In this document: piece by piece, positions 50,965-61,300 of the stretch
How positions within the stretch are numbered: the stretch's first letter is position 1
Layout of the letters: every line of letters starts with the position of its first letter
NCBI RefSeq assembly: GCF_016802725.1
Contig: NC_052668.1
Location: 23,864,501-23,928,500 of the forward strand
Direction of reading: 5' to 3'
From: Solenopsis invicta
Taxonomy: Eukaryota > Arthropoda > Insecta > Hymenoptera > Formicidae
Length of the DNA stretch: 64,000 nucleotides
Translations under genes and position numbers: made by a program
Notes under the pieces: model-generated
What the model was told of the DNA's origin: nothing
The model's input: only the letters and a program-made list of their open reading frames with translations
Databases searched by the model: none

Positions 50965-51000
50965 CTTAGCACCAGTCACCGTCCCACAATGCACGCTGGG
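50959..51000 (-). promoter_or_regulatory. Candidate housekeeping-type promoter with Staf/ZNF143-like and YY1-like motifs
   Basis: On the minus strand TCCCACAATGCA (as read on plus, 50982-50993) matches the TCCCAnnATGCA core of Staf/ZNF143 sites. About 20 bp downstream, AAGATGGCC overlaps the candidate start codon at 50964, a common position for YY1-type elements. The surrounding 50.1-51.1 kb is the most GC- and CpG-rich part of the window. Motif matches are read by eye; factor binding is inferred. Confidence 0.4.
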
Positions 51001-51013
51001 TAAAACAAACGCG

Positions 51014-51070
51014 CCGCCGTCGTCGTCGCCGCCGTCGTCGTCGTCGTCGTCGTTGCCGCCGTCGCCGCCA
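51014..51070. repeat. (CGT/CGC)n trinucleotide tract
   Basis: CGTCGTCGCCGCC-type run just upstream of the candidate start at 50964 on the minus strand, probably promoter or 5' UTR. Confidence 0.85.
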
Positions 51071-51119
51071 CCGCGGCGCTCCGGTACACGCCGCGGCAGC
51101 GACACCTGCTGCGCGCACG

Positions 51120-52557
51120 TGGAGGCATCTACCAGTCGGTTTAAGCAGGACCGTACCTACTCCATGCTCGACACGTGTCGCGATGCGCGATGTGTTACGC
51201 GTGTATTGACGAGTGACGATTGATGACATTGCTCACCATCTAGCTGATTTTTTTCCCTTATTTTTTCTCGCTTGCCTCATTGATATGCTAAACTTCACCG
51301 CGATCCGATGACTGCCTTTGACTCTTTTTTGTCAGTCTGCTTAGCTCTTACATATATTCTTTGACCCGCATACTTGTTATTATTTTTTTTGCCTCTATAA
51401 TAGCTTAGTGTATATAATCTGGCAATGGACTTTGGTGCGTATTTAAATTTATAAAGATAAACGAGTTTTTTTTAGTTTGTCGATCGATCGGTCGCATTTT
51501 GCATAAAACGTATAGCTTTTACAGAGCAAAGTCGCATTTGCGCCTAATGCAATTGATAAAATGAAATTCAATTAAAAAAATTTACCAGATGTACATTTGA
51601 TGTGCGCGCTATTACGTTAATTGTCTTCAGCTTTCATTAGTATAAAGAAGAATAAAATGACGCAAACATCTATTAAAAACACGTTCTAAATGCAGGTCTT
51701 TTGAAAAATAAATTTAATGTGCTAACAGCTCGTATTGACAAACATATAATTCAATAAAAAGTCAATAAAACGAGCAAACAATAAGATGTCTTTTTTAATG
51801 ATGAGTGAATCTTTGCGAAACCTCCAGAGTTCACGGTGATAAATTATCGTAATAAACATGTTTATTTACTTCATTTTTCCAAGAAATTATTTGTTCAATA
51901 AACTCATCGCGATTCGGATGTTGCGATAGCAAAATTTTTAAACACCGAAATATTCTTTTGCAAAATATGACAGACGTAAAAATGACCGTTCGGTTATGTT
52001 AATTTAATTTAATTCGTTTTAATATGTATACCTTACGAAATTAGCTTGTCGTTAAATGAAACGGGAAGAAATTAAGCGCTTGTGTGTTATTACATACTTC
52101 GACATGTTATCATTTCCTTCTGCGTCAAATTTAGCCAATGTTAAAGTTATTACTCATGAAATATTATCATTTTGCGTCACAGATAGTTTCCATCATTGCA
52201 CGTACAGTCTACATATGCATGCATTTATCTTGCTTGATTTCGGCGTAGCAGTTTCGATACTTGAATTCACAAAAATATGCGTCACGACCTTTGATTATTT
52301 TCTTTTTTTCCGTGGGAATTCTTAAAAGCTGCGAAATAGGCTGGCGAGCTCCCCTCCTTTAATTTTCTACATTCTTCTTTCGCGCATGTACGGCGGCGTG
52401 ACATACTTTCACGATATAGCCGCTCCTGGTACGCATTGTAAGCGCAACATAATTCCGTTAGGCCGTTAGGCAGTTAAGACGCGCGGCAGTTGGCGCCTGG
52501 CGGCAGTCTTTGTGCGTTTTTCCTCAAGTTCAGTTGTGCCTGTCTGCAGCTTTAAAA
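51120..52557. other. Intergenic spacer upstream of thiolase
   Basis: AT-rich spacer between the CpG island and the thiolase start. The last 150 bp before the ATG are more GC-rich and should contain the thiolase promoter and 5' UTR. No clear TATA box was picked. Confidence 0.5.
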
Positions 52558-54908
52558 ATGAGCGATCGCACCGTGGTGATAGTGTCTGCCGTTAGGACAC
52601 CCATAGGTAATGAAACGAGCTGCGTCCAGCTGACCAATAAAATCTCACGAGATAATTTACGTTTAAATTATTTTAAACGTTTAAACAATTGAAAAATTTG
52701 AATTTAAATTGGGCCGACGGAAGATGTTTTGGGTATATTCCATCCCATGGGTGAGAAAAATTAAGATAGCCTCTCCCGGGCATTTATTCAGGTTATACCT
52801 TTCGCGTATATACCATAGAAATGCGACTGCACATAAAAAACTCATCTCAATTATTGAATAAAAAATACCTTGCAAAAACATAATGTCTCGGTAATGAAAA
52901 TTGAGCATCTATGCACTAAAGATGCAAGAATACATCTTATTTTTGTATCACCTCTACCAGAGTATTGTTCCTATAGAACATGCTAGTAATGTAAAACCTG
53001 TATCATTTCTAATAAAAATTATTAAATTTACTGTAATTTATAGGATCGTTTTGTGGATCCTTATCCTCATTGAAGGCATCTGAGCTGGGAAGTATCGTTA
53101 TCAAGGAAAGTCTAATAAGAGCTGGACTGAAAGGAACAGATGTTTCTGAAGTCATTATGGGCCAGGTATTTATAATTCTAAAAGAATAATAATAAATTGT
53201 AAATCAGCCTTTTATTCAGTCAGATTTTGACATTTTTTGTGTCGTATACCCTTGAAAAAAAAGTTGATACACTTGTTTCAATAAACTGATTACTGATCAG
53301 TAACTAGATTTCATCAGTTAACTGATAAAAGATCATCAGTTGCTTATCAGTAATTAGTTTATTGAAAGTTTATCAATTTTTTTTTAACGCTAAAGTGCTT
53401 ATATATGTTTCCACGTGCAAAAAGTTATTTATGAGTATGTAGGAATAATTGTTTTTTCAGATACTCACTGCATCTGAAGGCCAAAATCCTGCAAGACAAG
53501 CAGCAGTACATGCTGGCATACCTATTCATGTACCTGCTTATCAAATAAACATGTTGTGTGGTTCTGGTCTAAAGTACGTTGTCTATTTGATCTGGCATAT
53601 GATTTTTTTCCATAATGTACAATAGTTTTCATAATTATGCAAATAAGATTGTCTTTGAAATAACGTGTTAAATATTTCACAGGTCCGTAATGGCTGCTTA
53701 TTGTAATATAAAATCAGGAGAAAGTGATATAGTTGTAGCTGGTGGTCAGGAAAATATGAGTAGAGCACCGCATGCTATTTATCTCAGGAATGCTGTAAAA
53801 TTTGGAAGTTGTAATTTAATGGACACACTAGAGGATTGTTTAACAGATGCCTTTCATAATATTCACATGGGAATGACAGGTGAGACAAAAATATTATAGG
53901 CATGAATATTTTTGCATTAGAAAAATTCACACAAATATAATGTATTATTTTTGCTACTCTTGTACCACTGGCAGCTGAAAATATTGTTGAAAAGTATGAA
54001 ATAAGCAGAGAGGCACAGGATTCTTACGCGACCAAATCTCAACAGAAGGCAGAGGTTGCTATCAATGCTGGATATTTCGAGAAGGAAATTGTCCCAGTGA
54101 CTGTTCCAGGCAAGAAAGAATCTGTCGTTATATCTAAAGATGAATTCCCAAAATTTGGAACGACCACTGAGAAGCTTGCAAAGTTGAAACCGGCATTTAA
54201 ACCCGTATGTAAATATACATTTATATTTTCATATAAAACTGTACAGAAAAAACATATTAAAAATTGTTACGTTGCATTTAGAACAATGGGACAGTTACTG
54301 CTGGCACTGCGTCCGGTATAAACGACGGTGCGGCTGCTGTAGTGCTCATGTCCGAAGAAACTGCTGCAAATAGAAGAATCTCACCATTAGCCAATATTGT
54401 TGCATTTGCACAGGTCGGAGTTGAACCTAGTATTATGGGCGTCGGACCTATCGAGGCTGTTAAATTAGTCGTTAGTATTTTTGACGTTTACACCGGTTCT
54501 GTTACTGCATTTGCTTTCATTTCAATGCTGATCTTACGCAACTGCAAATATACACTTATTTTAGTTGAAGAAAGCGAACTGGACAAAAGAGGAAGTGGAT
54601 ATTTACGAATTGAACGAGGCCTTCGCCGCACAAGCGATCGTGTGTGTTCAAGAGCTCGGTTTAGATCCCGAGAAAGTTAATGTAAATGGAGGTGCTATTG
54701 CTTTAGGTCATCCCGTTGGCACGTCAGGTATGCATTTAGCCTCTTTCTTCACGAGAACTTTCGTTTTATGATATTTTTGTGTGCTTCAGGAACAAGAATA
54801 TTAGTTACTCTATTACACACTTTGGAAAGGACAGGAAAGAAAAAGGGGGTTGCGTCTTTGTGCATAGGAGGGGGAATGGGTATCGCCGTTGCTATTGAAA
54901 GAAAATAA
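52558..54908 (+). CDS. ACAT2: Acetyl-CoA acetyltransferase (cytosolic thiolase), 8 exons, complete
   Basis: Joins two acetyl-CoA into acetoacetyl-CoA (reversible), the first step of the mevalonate route. The coding exons are 52558-52606, 53044-53165, 53461-53573, 53683-53879, 53975-54204, 54282-54470, 54565-54727 and 54790-54908. All junctions are GT/AG with consistent phases, giving 1182 nt and 393 aa, close to the roughly 397 aa usual for ACAT2. The N-terminus reads VVIVSAVRTPIGSFCGSLSS. The acyl-accepting cysteine is Cys90 in MLCGSGLK. The NEAF motif is at 317-320, the GHP histidine is His349, and the C-terminal catalytic cysteine is Cys379 in CIGGGMG. There is no mitochondrial presequence, so a cytosolic rather than mitochondrial form is inferred. 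The start is the ATG at 52558, after AAA. Intron 2 carries a MITE-like hairpin. The stop codon lies inside a large palindrome. Confidence 0.95.
53253..53390. mobile_element. Short hairpin MITE-like element in thiolase intron 2
   Basis: Inverted arms pair around a centre near 53321. TTTCAATAAACT at 53276-53287 faces AGTTTATTGAAA at 53356-53367, and the outer ends are AAAAAAAAGTTGATA and TATCAATTTTTTTTT. Many ACTGAT/ATCAGT steps sit inside. It occupies nearly half of the intron and leaves both splice sites intact. Confidence 0.6.
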
Positions 54909-55141
54909 CGAATATCTTTTCTATTTATATATATATATATATATAAATCATAAGTGGAAGGCTATTTTTGTCAAGACATAGTTTAATCAAAATATAACAC
55001 ACTTTAAGATATATATATATATATATATATCTTAAAGTGTGTTATATTTTGATTAAACTATGTCTTGACAAAAATGGCCTTCCACTTATGATTTATATAT
55101 ATATATATATATATAAATAGAAAAGATATTCGTTATTTTCT
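54900..55141. repeat. Near-perfect 242-bp palindrome at the thiolase 3' end
   Basis: The axis lies between 55020 and 55021 in a (TA)n tract. The 121-bp arms (54900-55020 and 55021-55141) match with one visible mismatch (A versus G in the ...TTTTTGTCAAG region), which would still pair as G-U in RNA. The left arm includes the last codons and TAA stop of the thiolase gene, so any transcript reaching the poly(A) signal would carry a very long hairpin. Each arm holds a second (TA)n tract. Confidence 0.9.
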
Positions 55142-55159
55142 ATATATATACATATACAT

Positions 55160-55225
55160 ATATCTTAAAGTGTGTTATATTTTGATTAAACTATGTCTTG
55201 ACAAAAATAGCCTTCCACTTATGAT
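55160..55225. repeat. Third copy of the palindrome arm core
   Basis: This 66-bp stretch repeats the right-arm core in the same direction: it begins TATCTTAAAGTGTG and ends CCTTCCACTTATGAT. It carries the A (not G) variant shared with the left arm. Unlike the palindrome it leads straight into the AATAAA signal, so it is probably the ancestral 3' UTR from which the palindrome arose. Confidence 0.85.
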
Positions 55226-55233
55226 ATACATCG

Positions 55234-55239
55234 AATAAA
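55234..55239 (+). terminator. Poly(A) signal of the thiolase gene
   Basis: AATAAA, 326 bp after the thiolase stop and immediately beyond the palindrome repeat. It is the first canonical plus-strand signal after the stop outside the TA tracts. Use as the actual cleavage signal is inferred. Confidence 0.5.
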
Positions 55240-55527
55240 GGGGTATTTATTACCATATTATATACAACATTCGTTCATTTAATTTTGCTGTATGAATATT
55301 TCATTATCCAATCCCTCTTTAGAAATAATGCAGTTGAATACTTTTGTAATAGAAATTTCACAACAAAAATTTAAATTAAAAAAATACTAAAATGGCAAAA
55401 ATATGAAATAATGCAATGTTGAGCTGTTAAATCCACAAAATATAAACATTCAATAAAAATAAAGATGATCTTAAACTGTAAAATCACAAACAATAAAAAA
55501 GTATGTAAGTACGATCCTTAATATTAT

Positions 55528-55533
55528 TTAATG
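55528..55533 (-). terminator. Possible LSM10 poly(A) signal (ATTAAA)
   Basis: Minus-strand ATTAAA, a common variant signal, about 55 nt past the LSM10 stop at 55585. No AATAAA is visible closer to the stop on that strand. Confidence 0.35.
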
Positions 55534-55584
55534 TCGTAAGACGAATGCATTAAAATCACAGTAAATTATATTTTTTCAAGAATC

Positions 55585-58384
55585 TCATTTATCTTCGTTT
55601 TCTGTAGTCTCAGCCTTTGCTGTATTCTTATCTTCCAAAATTTGATCTACAGCTGCAAGGTCTTCCTGTTGTCTCTGTTGGGCGCGTTTTGTTTTAAAAG
55701 TTTGTTTCTCATATGTCGGTCTCCTCGATGGTGGCTTCAGGTATTTTAACTGTTCCTTGATAGCTGGGATAATCCGTATCTTAAATTACAATGTGTTTTA
55801 ATTAGACGTAAATGTGCACACACGTAAAAATAAGTTTCTCTAAATTTTATTAAATTCTAGTTTTTCGACAATAAAGCATTAAACAAATCTCAAAATCCAT
55901 CTTTAAAAAATGCATACAAAGCACATTACATTTAAAAGTCACAAGCTGAACACCTAAAAAAATTAAAATGTTCTCTTCATTACAAACCATGTAACATAAT
56001 CCTATATTTAAGTCACAAGCTGAACACCTACAATTTTCTTAATACTTGTAAGATTCTCTAAAAAGATGAAAGTTGTCTTTTCATTACAAATAAAGTAACA
56101 TATAATCCTGATATTCTCATATTACATAGCTGATACACTAAGCGGTACAGCTGGATAATATCCACAATATAACTTTCCATTTTTATTAAAACAAGGAATA
56201 GGTTCATCTAACGGTCTCTGTGCTACCAAATTGATATCTGGTATACACAGCTTTGCATGTTTCTTTATTACATGTCCCCATAAAGAATCTACGTTAATCG
56301 TCGAGTCTTTTAAGCAAAAATATGACCCCCAGAGCTTTGAATTCAGAATTTTCTCATCCGGATGAGTTAAAGCGTGACAGAGCATTCCTTCTGACATTTG
56401 TTCCTCGATTACGGCTAGAGTATCGCAACATGCGGATGCACTAGGTATGTAAACGTCCTGTATGAGATTGTCACCGATATATAAACACCGCTGATTAGTT
56501 TTTCCCGTTATACGAACGAGAAATTTTAATAAATCGTTCCAGTTTCCCTGACTGTATATTTCACCTCGTTTTAAGTCCTGGCTGGTGATATCGGTTTCGT
56601 TGTTGTTTACAACATCGTAAAATGGTCGATTTTGAATAAAAAACCCTGGCTTCTTCGCGAAACACACTACGATATCGAAAAGGGATCGCCAATCTTCCCC
56701 GAGAGCATAACTCGCGGTAAAACTCGCGAAATCCACGTTCGATCCAGTAAGAAGAAAAGTTGCAGATTTTTTCTTTACTTCCCTCAACCATGAAATTGTA
56801 TCTGTGCTGCATTTGCGCAAATATTTCTCCGGATTTTTCTTGATGTGGCCAAATATCCCTTTATTCGACTGGAAATGCTCTCTGGTGAACATATAGGTCA
56901 GTCCATCCAATATGTCAGGCCAGATATCATATTTGTCCAAGGGAGAGCCATGCTCTTCGTCGAGTGTGTCTACTGCCCGTGCAAACGCGACACTCGACAC
57001 TATGTCGAAGTAATCCAGCAGGCTCCTCACTTTCTTGGACAGAGGACCGTTCCAAGTTGCCATTACGTCGCGACAGAATGCATCTGTGGCTTCTGATCTC
57101 TGCTCGGGATATATCTCCTTAATCTGTTCTGTGTTTAACAAACGCGAGCCGTGGCATGCTCTGCGGATTACTCCATCGGGGCTCACCCTGAGCACGTTAC
57201 CCCGCTCAAAGTCCAGCAACAGTCCTTTCTGCATGAAGTCCAAGACGTCGTCTGTCAACGGCTCCAGGAGATGCTTTCCGTTGTACCCGCGTTTATCCAC
57301 CAGGAATCTGGCTAATATCTCGTACTCGATGTGCACCAGATTCGTGACATTGTAACGCAGCAGAGTGTTATCCAGGTCGAAACCGATGCAGTCGTAGTCC
57401 GTAAATTTGAACGAGTCCATGTTGCTTCTGACGAAATTGCTAGACGTCGTGAAATCGTATCTACTGTTAGGAACCGCGAAGCGCACGACCGTACCAGGAG
57501 GTACTTCTGCCTTGTCAATTATTCGCTTATGAAAAGAATGTCCACGTACGTATAATCTAACGGTGCGATAGAGACCAATGTCTCTAATCATATCAACATG
57601 TGATTACACTGGCATGATGCAATCGAGTAATTCGGCAGCTATGCAAATAGCGCCGGAGCGTGCTGACGGTCGCAGGGACGTTTTGGAGTCAGACTGAGCA
57701 ACCCTAAAATGTTAAACACCTAAACCCTAGGCACCCCCGAGCGCCCCCGAAATCCTAAGGGAGGCGGGAAAAGGGGTGAACTGGTTTTCTGATCTCACGC
57801 GAGGCGCAACCTAACCTAGACGCGCGACATTAGACATTCCCGCGCTTTGTCACGCTCGCGGCGTCGTCGTGCGAATGGAGGGAAAATACGGCGAACTCAC
57901 GTTCAATGGGATGTGGACGCTGCGGATGTTCCTTGCCTGCACGAAGAACATGTCGAACTTGAAGGAGTCCCCGCGCGGGTCTGTGAAGACGCAGTCCTTC
58001 ATCACGACGTTCATGTATCTGCAACAAAAAACACGAGCATGTTCAGAGATGTGACGAGTCGCTTTTAGCGTCCGACAGATCGCAATTTTTCAGGGAGAGA
58101 GGGATATCGCCGGTCGATCTTTTACGCGCGCCAATGCTTGTAAAAGTCACGCGCTATCGTCGACAGAACGCGGATTTCGAATGTAACGATAGTTTCTAAC
58201 AACGGCAATTTTATGTCGCGGAGAAAACAGAATCGTTTGCTTACGCGTCGGCATGATCGACAACGCCGACGATCGTGGCTTCGTTTCGCAAGTCCACCGT
58301 CGTCCGGTGCTTCTCCACGGCCTTCAGAAGAATCGCTAGGGTATTGAAGAAGAAGTGTTTCTCACGATTAGTTTCCGTATTCAT
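55585..58384 (-). CDS. LSM10: U7 snRNA-associated Sm-like protein LSm10, 3 exons, complete
   Basis: LSm10 replaces SmD1 in the U7 snRNP ring, which directs 3'-end cleavage of replication-dependent histone pre-mRNAs in the nucleus. The exons in transcript order are 58384-58245, 58018-57901 and 55779-55585 (140, 118 and 195 nt), giving 150 aa. Splice sites are GT/AG and phases agree; codon 47 (Ala) is split GC/A. The Sm1 region is around residues 15-55 (TTVDLRNEATIVG, then VDHADAYMNVV) and Sm2 around 70-83 (FFVQARNIRSVHIP), both following the vertebrate LSm10 pattern. The start at 58384 (MNTETNREKHF) gives the same N-terminal length as the human protein, so longer in-frame upstream ATGs are less likely. 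After the Sm fold comes a basic/acidic tail of about 55 residues, longer than the human one. Intron 2 (2,121 bp) contains the NT5DC1-like gene on the same strand. Confidence 0.9.
55846..55851 (-). terminator. Possible NT5DC1 poly(A) signal inside LSM10 intron 2
   Basis: Minus-strand AATAAA about 270 nt past the NT5DC1 stop and about 65 nt before LSM10 exon 3. It would let the nested gene end before the host's last exon. Confidence 0.35.
55936..56115. repeat. Imperfect tandem duplication downstream of the NT5DC1 stop
   Basis: Two copies start with AAGTCACAAGCTGAACACCTA at 55936 and 56010. Both continue to a shared CATTACAAA ... GTAACAT ... AATCCT end. The second copy has about 32 extra bases in the middle. 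The block fills most of the 3' flank of NT5DC1 within the LSM10 intron. Confidence 0.8.
56122..57591 (-). CDS. NT5DC1: 5'-nucleotidase domain-containing protein 1 (NT5DC1-like, HAD superfamily), intronless
   Basis: Member of the HAD-type 5'-nucleotidase-domain family; the physiological substrate of NT5DC1 proteins is not established. One uninterrupted ORF of 489 codons. HAD motif I is GFDLDNTL with the DxD pair at Asp72 and Asp74. Motif II is FLLTGSN, the motif III lysine region is AKKPGFF, and motif IV is CLYIGDNLIQDV. The family C-terminus is present, including KLWGSYF and YCGYYPAVPL. From Met58 (ATG at 57420) the protein would be 432 aa, near the 455 aa of human NT5DC1. The 57 extra residues from the ATG at 57591 are Arg-rich and could be a targeting peptide or translated 5' leader. 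The gene lies entirely in LSM10 intron 2, same strand. No introns and this nesting suggest a retrocopy or a 5'-shared transcription unit. No disabling mutation is visible. Confidence 0.92.
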   Translation of the reverse strand: MIRDIGLYRTVRLYVRGHSFHKRIIDKAEVPPGTVVRFAVPNSRYDFTTSSNFVRSNMDSFKFTDYDCIGFDLDNTLLRYNVTNLVHIEYEILARFLVDKRGYNGKHLLEPLTDDVLDFMQKGLLLDFERGNVLRVSPDGVIRRACHGSRLLNTEQIKEIYPEQRSEATDAFCRDVMATWNGPLSKKVRSLLDYFDIVSSVAFARAVDTLDEEHGSPLDKYDIWPDILDGLTYMFTREHFQSNKGIFGHIKKNPEKYLRKCSTDTISWLREVKKKSATFLLTGSNVDFASFTASYALGEDWRSLFDIVVCFAKKPGFFIQNRPFYDVVNNNETDITSQDLKRGEIYSQGNWNDLLKFLVRITGKTNQRCLYIGDNLIQDVYIPSASACCDTLAVIEEQMSEGMLCHALTHPDEKILNSKLWGSYFCLKDSTINVDSLWGHVIKKHAKLCIPDINLVAQRPLDEPIPCFNKNGKLYCGYYPAVPLSVSAM

Positions 58385-61300
58385 CGCGAACGCGAGCGTG
58401 ACATCGGAACGCAATCGAAACGTGAGAAACTCACCGAAACTTCGTCGCCGCCGACGGAGCGAAACTGAGACCATGTGGTATGTCACGTGACCGTTGCTCA
58501 TAAAAACGCGCGTAAATCGAAAGCGAATCGTGTATACTTCCCGCGAGGCCTTGCAGTGCAAATATGATAGCTTCTTTTAATTAATAAATATTGCACGATA
58601 ATATTTGTCAATCATTCTCCCAGCCGACATAATTTGTAACCGCTACATAATTCGGAAATAATATTTTATATAACAAATCTTTCGTGATATTTATAATATG
58701 TCATAATTACTTAAATTGTGTTTATTGATTTTTTTAAGTAATATAAATTGGCTAATATTTGAAATAATTCCATTTTAAATATGTGTTTAAAATGGAAATG
58801 GCATTTTGTATAGTTTACTTTAAATGTTTTTTAGAAGATCATTTCCATTTTACATTTGAAATGGAAATATCTACACATTTAGTCATTTGTAAAATGACTT
58901 TGTAATAAAACGTATGCTTCTTGATAACAGCTAATCTTTAAAATTCTTTACAAAATAATTAACAAAAATATTAACTTAATTAAATTAGTCTTTAAACTAG
59001 TTGTCAGGGTTACATTTGTCCTTACAACAGTTTGTTTAATAATTAATAATTATTAAAGCTTGGATGATGTAATATTTCAAACATAAACATAAAAATTAGC
59101 TCGATATTAATTCCAACGCTTATACGAATCCTATTTTAATGTCTTATTATACTGTAAAAGTAAGTCATTTATATAGCATATCATTTACATATAAAAAACA
59201 ACAATTGTTTGCAAAAAAGTAATTTAAAAAAAATTAGAATTTTTTAGTTTTTTTCCTAACAATTTGAAAAAAGTGGTTTCTTTTAACTATAAAAATAATT
59301 ACTTAATTTGTTAATTATTATAAATATTTATTAAATTTGTAAAAAAATCACTGTGGAATAAAAGAAAGTGCGCACGTTATGTTCTAGTAAAGCTATAAAA
59401 TAAATACCCAAATAAACTACATATACTAGAAAAACTATTTTGCATTTGAAACCATTTAAAATACTTATTTACCCAATTTACATTTAAAATAAATTCGAAA
59501 ACACGATTTTACATTTGGCATTTTAAATGCAACAATTCGAAAAGTATTTTATCCAGTCCTGAATATAAATGTGCATATGTACATAGCAAATACTACATAT
59601 TATTTACGTAACAAGTATATGTATTTACATAACAATATATATGTATATACATATATAGAACTAGTAGAATTTTATTGATAAAATTTAAATTTTACACATG
59701 TAATTCTGCATATGTAAAATACTATGCAAATTGCAAGGTCACGCATTGATGAGCAATGTACAGAATAGTAATCATGTTTTTCCTAGAGTTGAAAAGTAAA
59801 AAAGTTTATTATTGAAGTTGGATAAATTTTTCACTTCTCACATTTCCTAAAGAAAAAGTCACACGACCGACATCTAGGACGTATAGTAGAGCGTTACAGT
59901 GCTATTATAAAATATTTGGCACTCTTCATTTGATTCAATCTTTGATGAACCCTTTGTCATCTCTTTGATCGCAGTTACGCTATTATGTAACGGTCATAAC
60001 ATAATTATGGATCATTAAAACTGTGTACGGTAAATTCCATCGATCACACGCTTACTGTGAAACGTTTGCTATATGCCGGAGAAATTATATAAAATAGAAC
60101 TATGTTTACTTCATCTAAACTATATTTAATAATTACTTTTAATATATATATATTGTCTTTATCTACAAATTGTTACAATTACTTGCATGCATGTAGAAGG
60201 AACGCACTTTTTCAATTCACAGCAATATCACATTTATATCTATCTAATTTAGAGTTAAATAGCCAATCAAAAAAATTCAGTTCTAAATAATTATTAGGAA
60301 TTCAATTCTGTCTCTAGTCAATCAAAATGTGATAATAATTACAATTTCATCGGAATCAAATATAATTTCAATTATATTTCGACAATAATTTATAATTTAT
60401 TTTAAGTCTTGAAAAAGAAACATTCATCATACGAAAAAAAACACTGCGTACCGCACGAAATAGATAACGATAGAAAATGAAGTCGACGCTTATGCAAATG
60501 GAATGCACGAGCTACGACAATTGTAATAACTCAATTTTCTCGAACGCATTAATTAATTCCATCTCGAATGGCTCTCGCTCTTTCGTTCAGAAGTTACGGG
60601 ATGTTAAATGCGTTATCGTGGGGAGATTCGATTTGTCCTCGTATTATACTACCACCATGAACCCGATGTTAATCTATATATAGTCACTCATATAGCCGTC
60701 ATTGCTAGAGGAATTAGGTTACTTCCCAACGGATATACAAAGGGGTCTTGTAAATGGTCGTATCCTATATGCATCTAAAACAATCACGCGCAAATATTTC
60801 CACGTAACTGTTACCTTTTATTACTGCTATTGACTGAGAGAAATTAAAAGCCGATGACCGAAATATTCTTGCGAAAGCTGAGTAAAATGTAATTAATTAT
60901 AATACACGTTTCTCACAATAAAATTACGGAGAACATTATGACGTCTCGAAGTCATATCTAAGAAGTGTTCTAAAATTTCAAAGTTGTCTTACGGAAGACA
61001 TCTGTATGATGGCTTCAAGATGTCTTATATTCCGATTCATAATGCTTTTTAGGCATTGTTAAAATATCTTATTTGGATTTTAGACGTATATAATTTTGGT
61101 CAATAATACAGTTCAAGTAATAAAAAATATATATAAACAAAAAGAGGAGCTAAAGATTTTAATTAAAATGTATCGAATTATATCAAGCAATTCTTTAGCT
61201 TTTCTTTTTAATTTAATTTTGATAACGACAATTTGAAAGGGATTTTACAATATCATGTATACATATATGTATGTATACTACTAAAGCTCGGTTTTTCATT

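Noticed and set aside
50481..51105. Overlapping Arg/Ala-rich frames on both strands
   Set aside because: Effect of CpG-rich composition and of the CGT/GA repeats; only the short exon at 50919-50964 has signal support.
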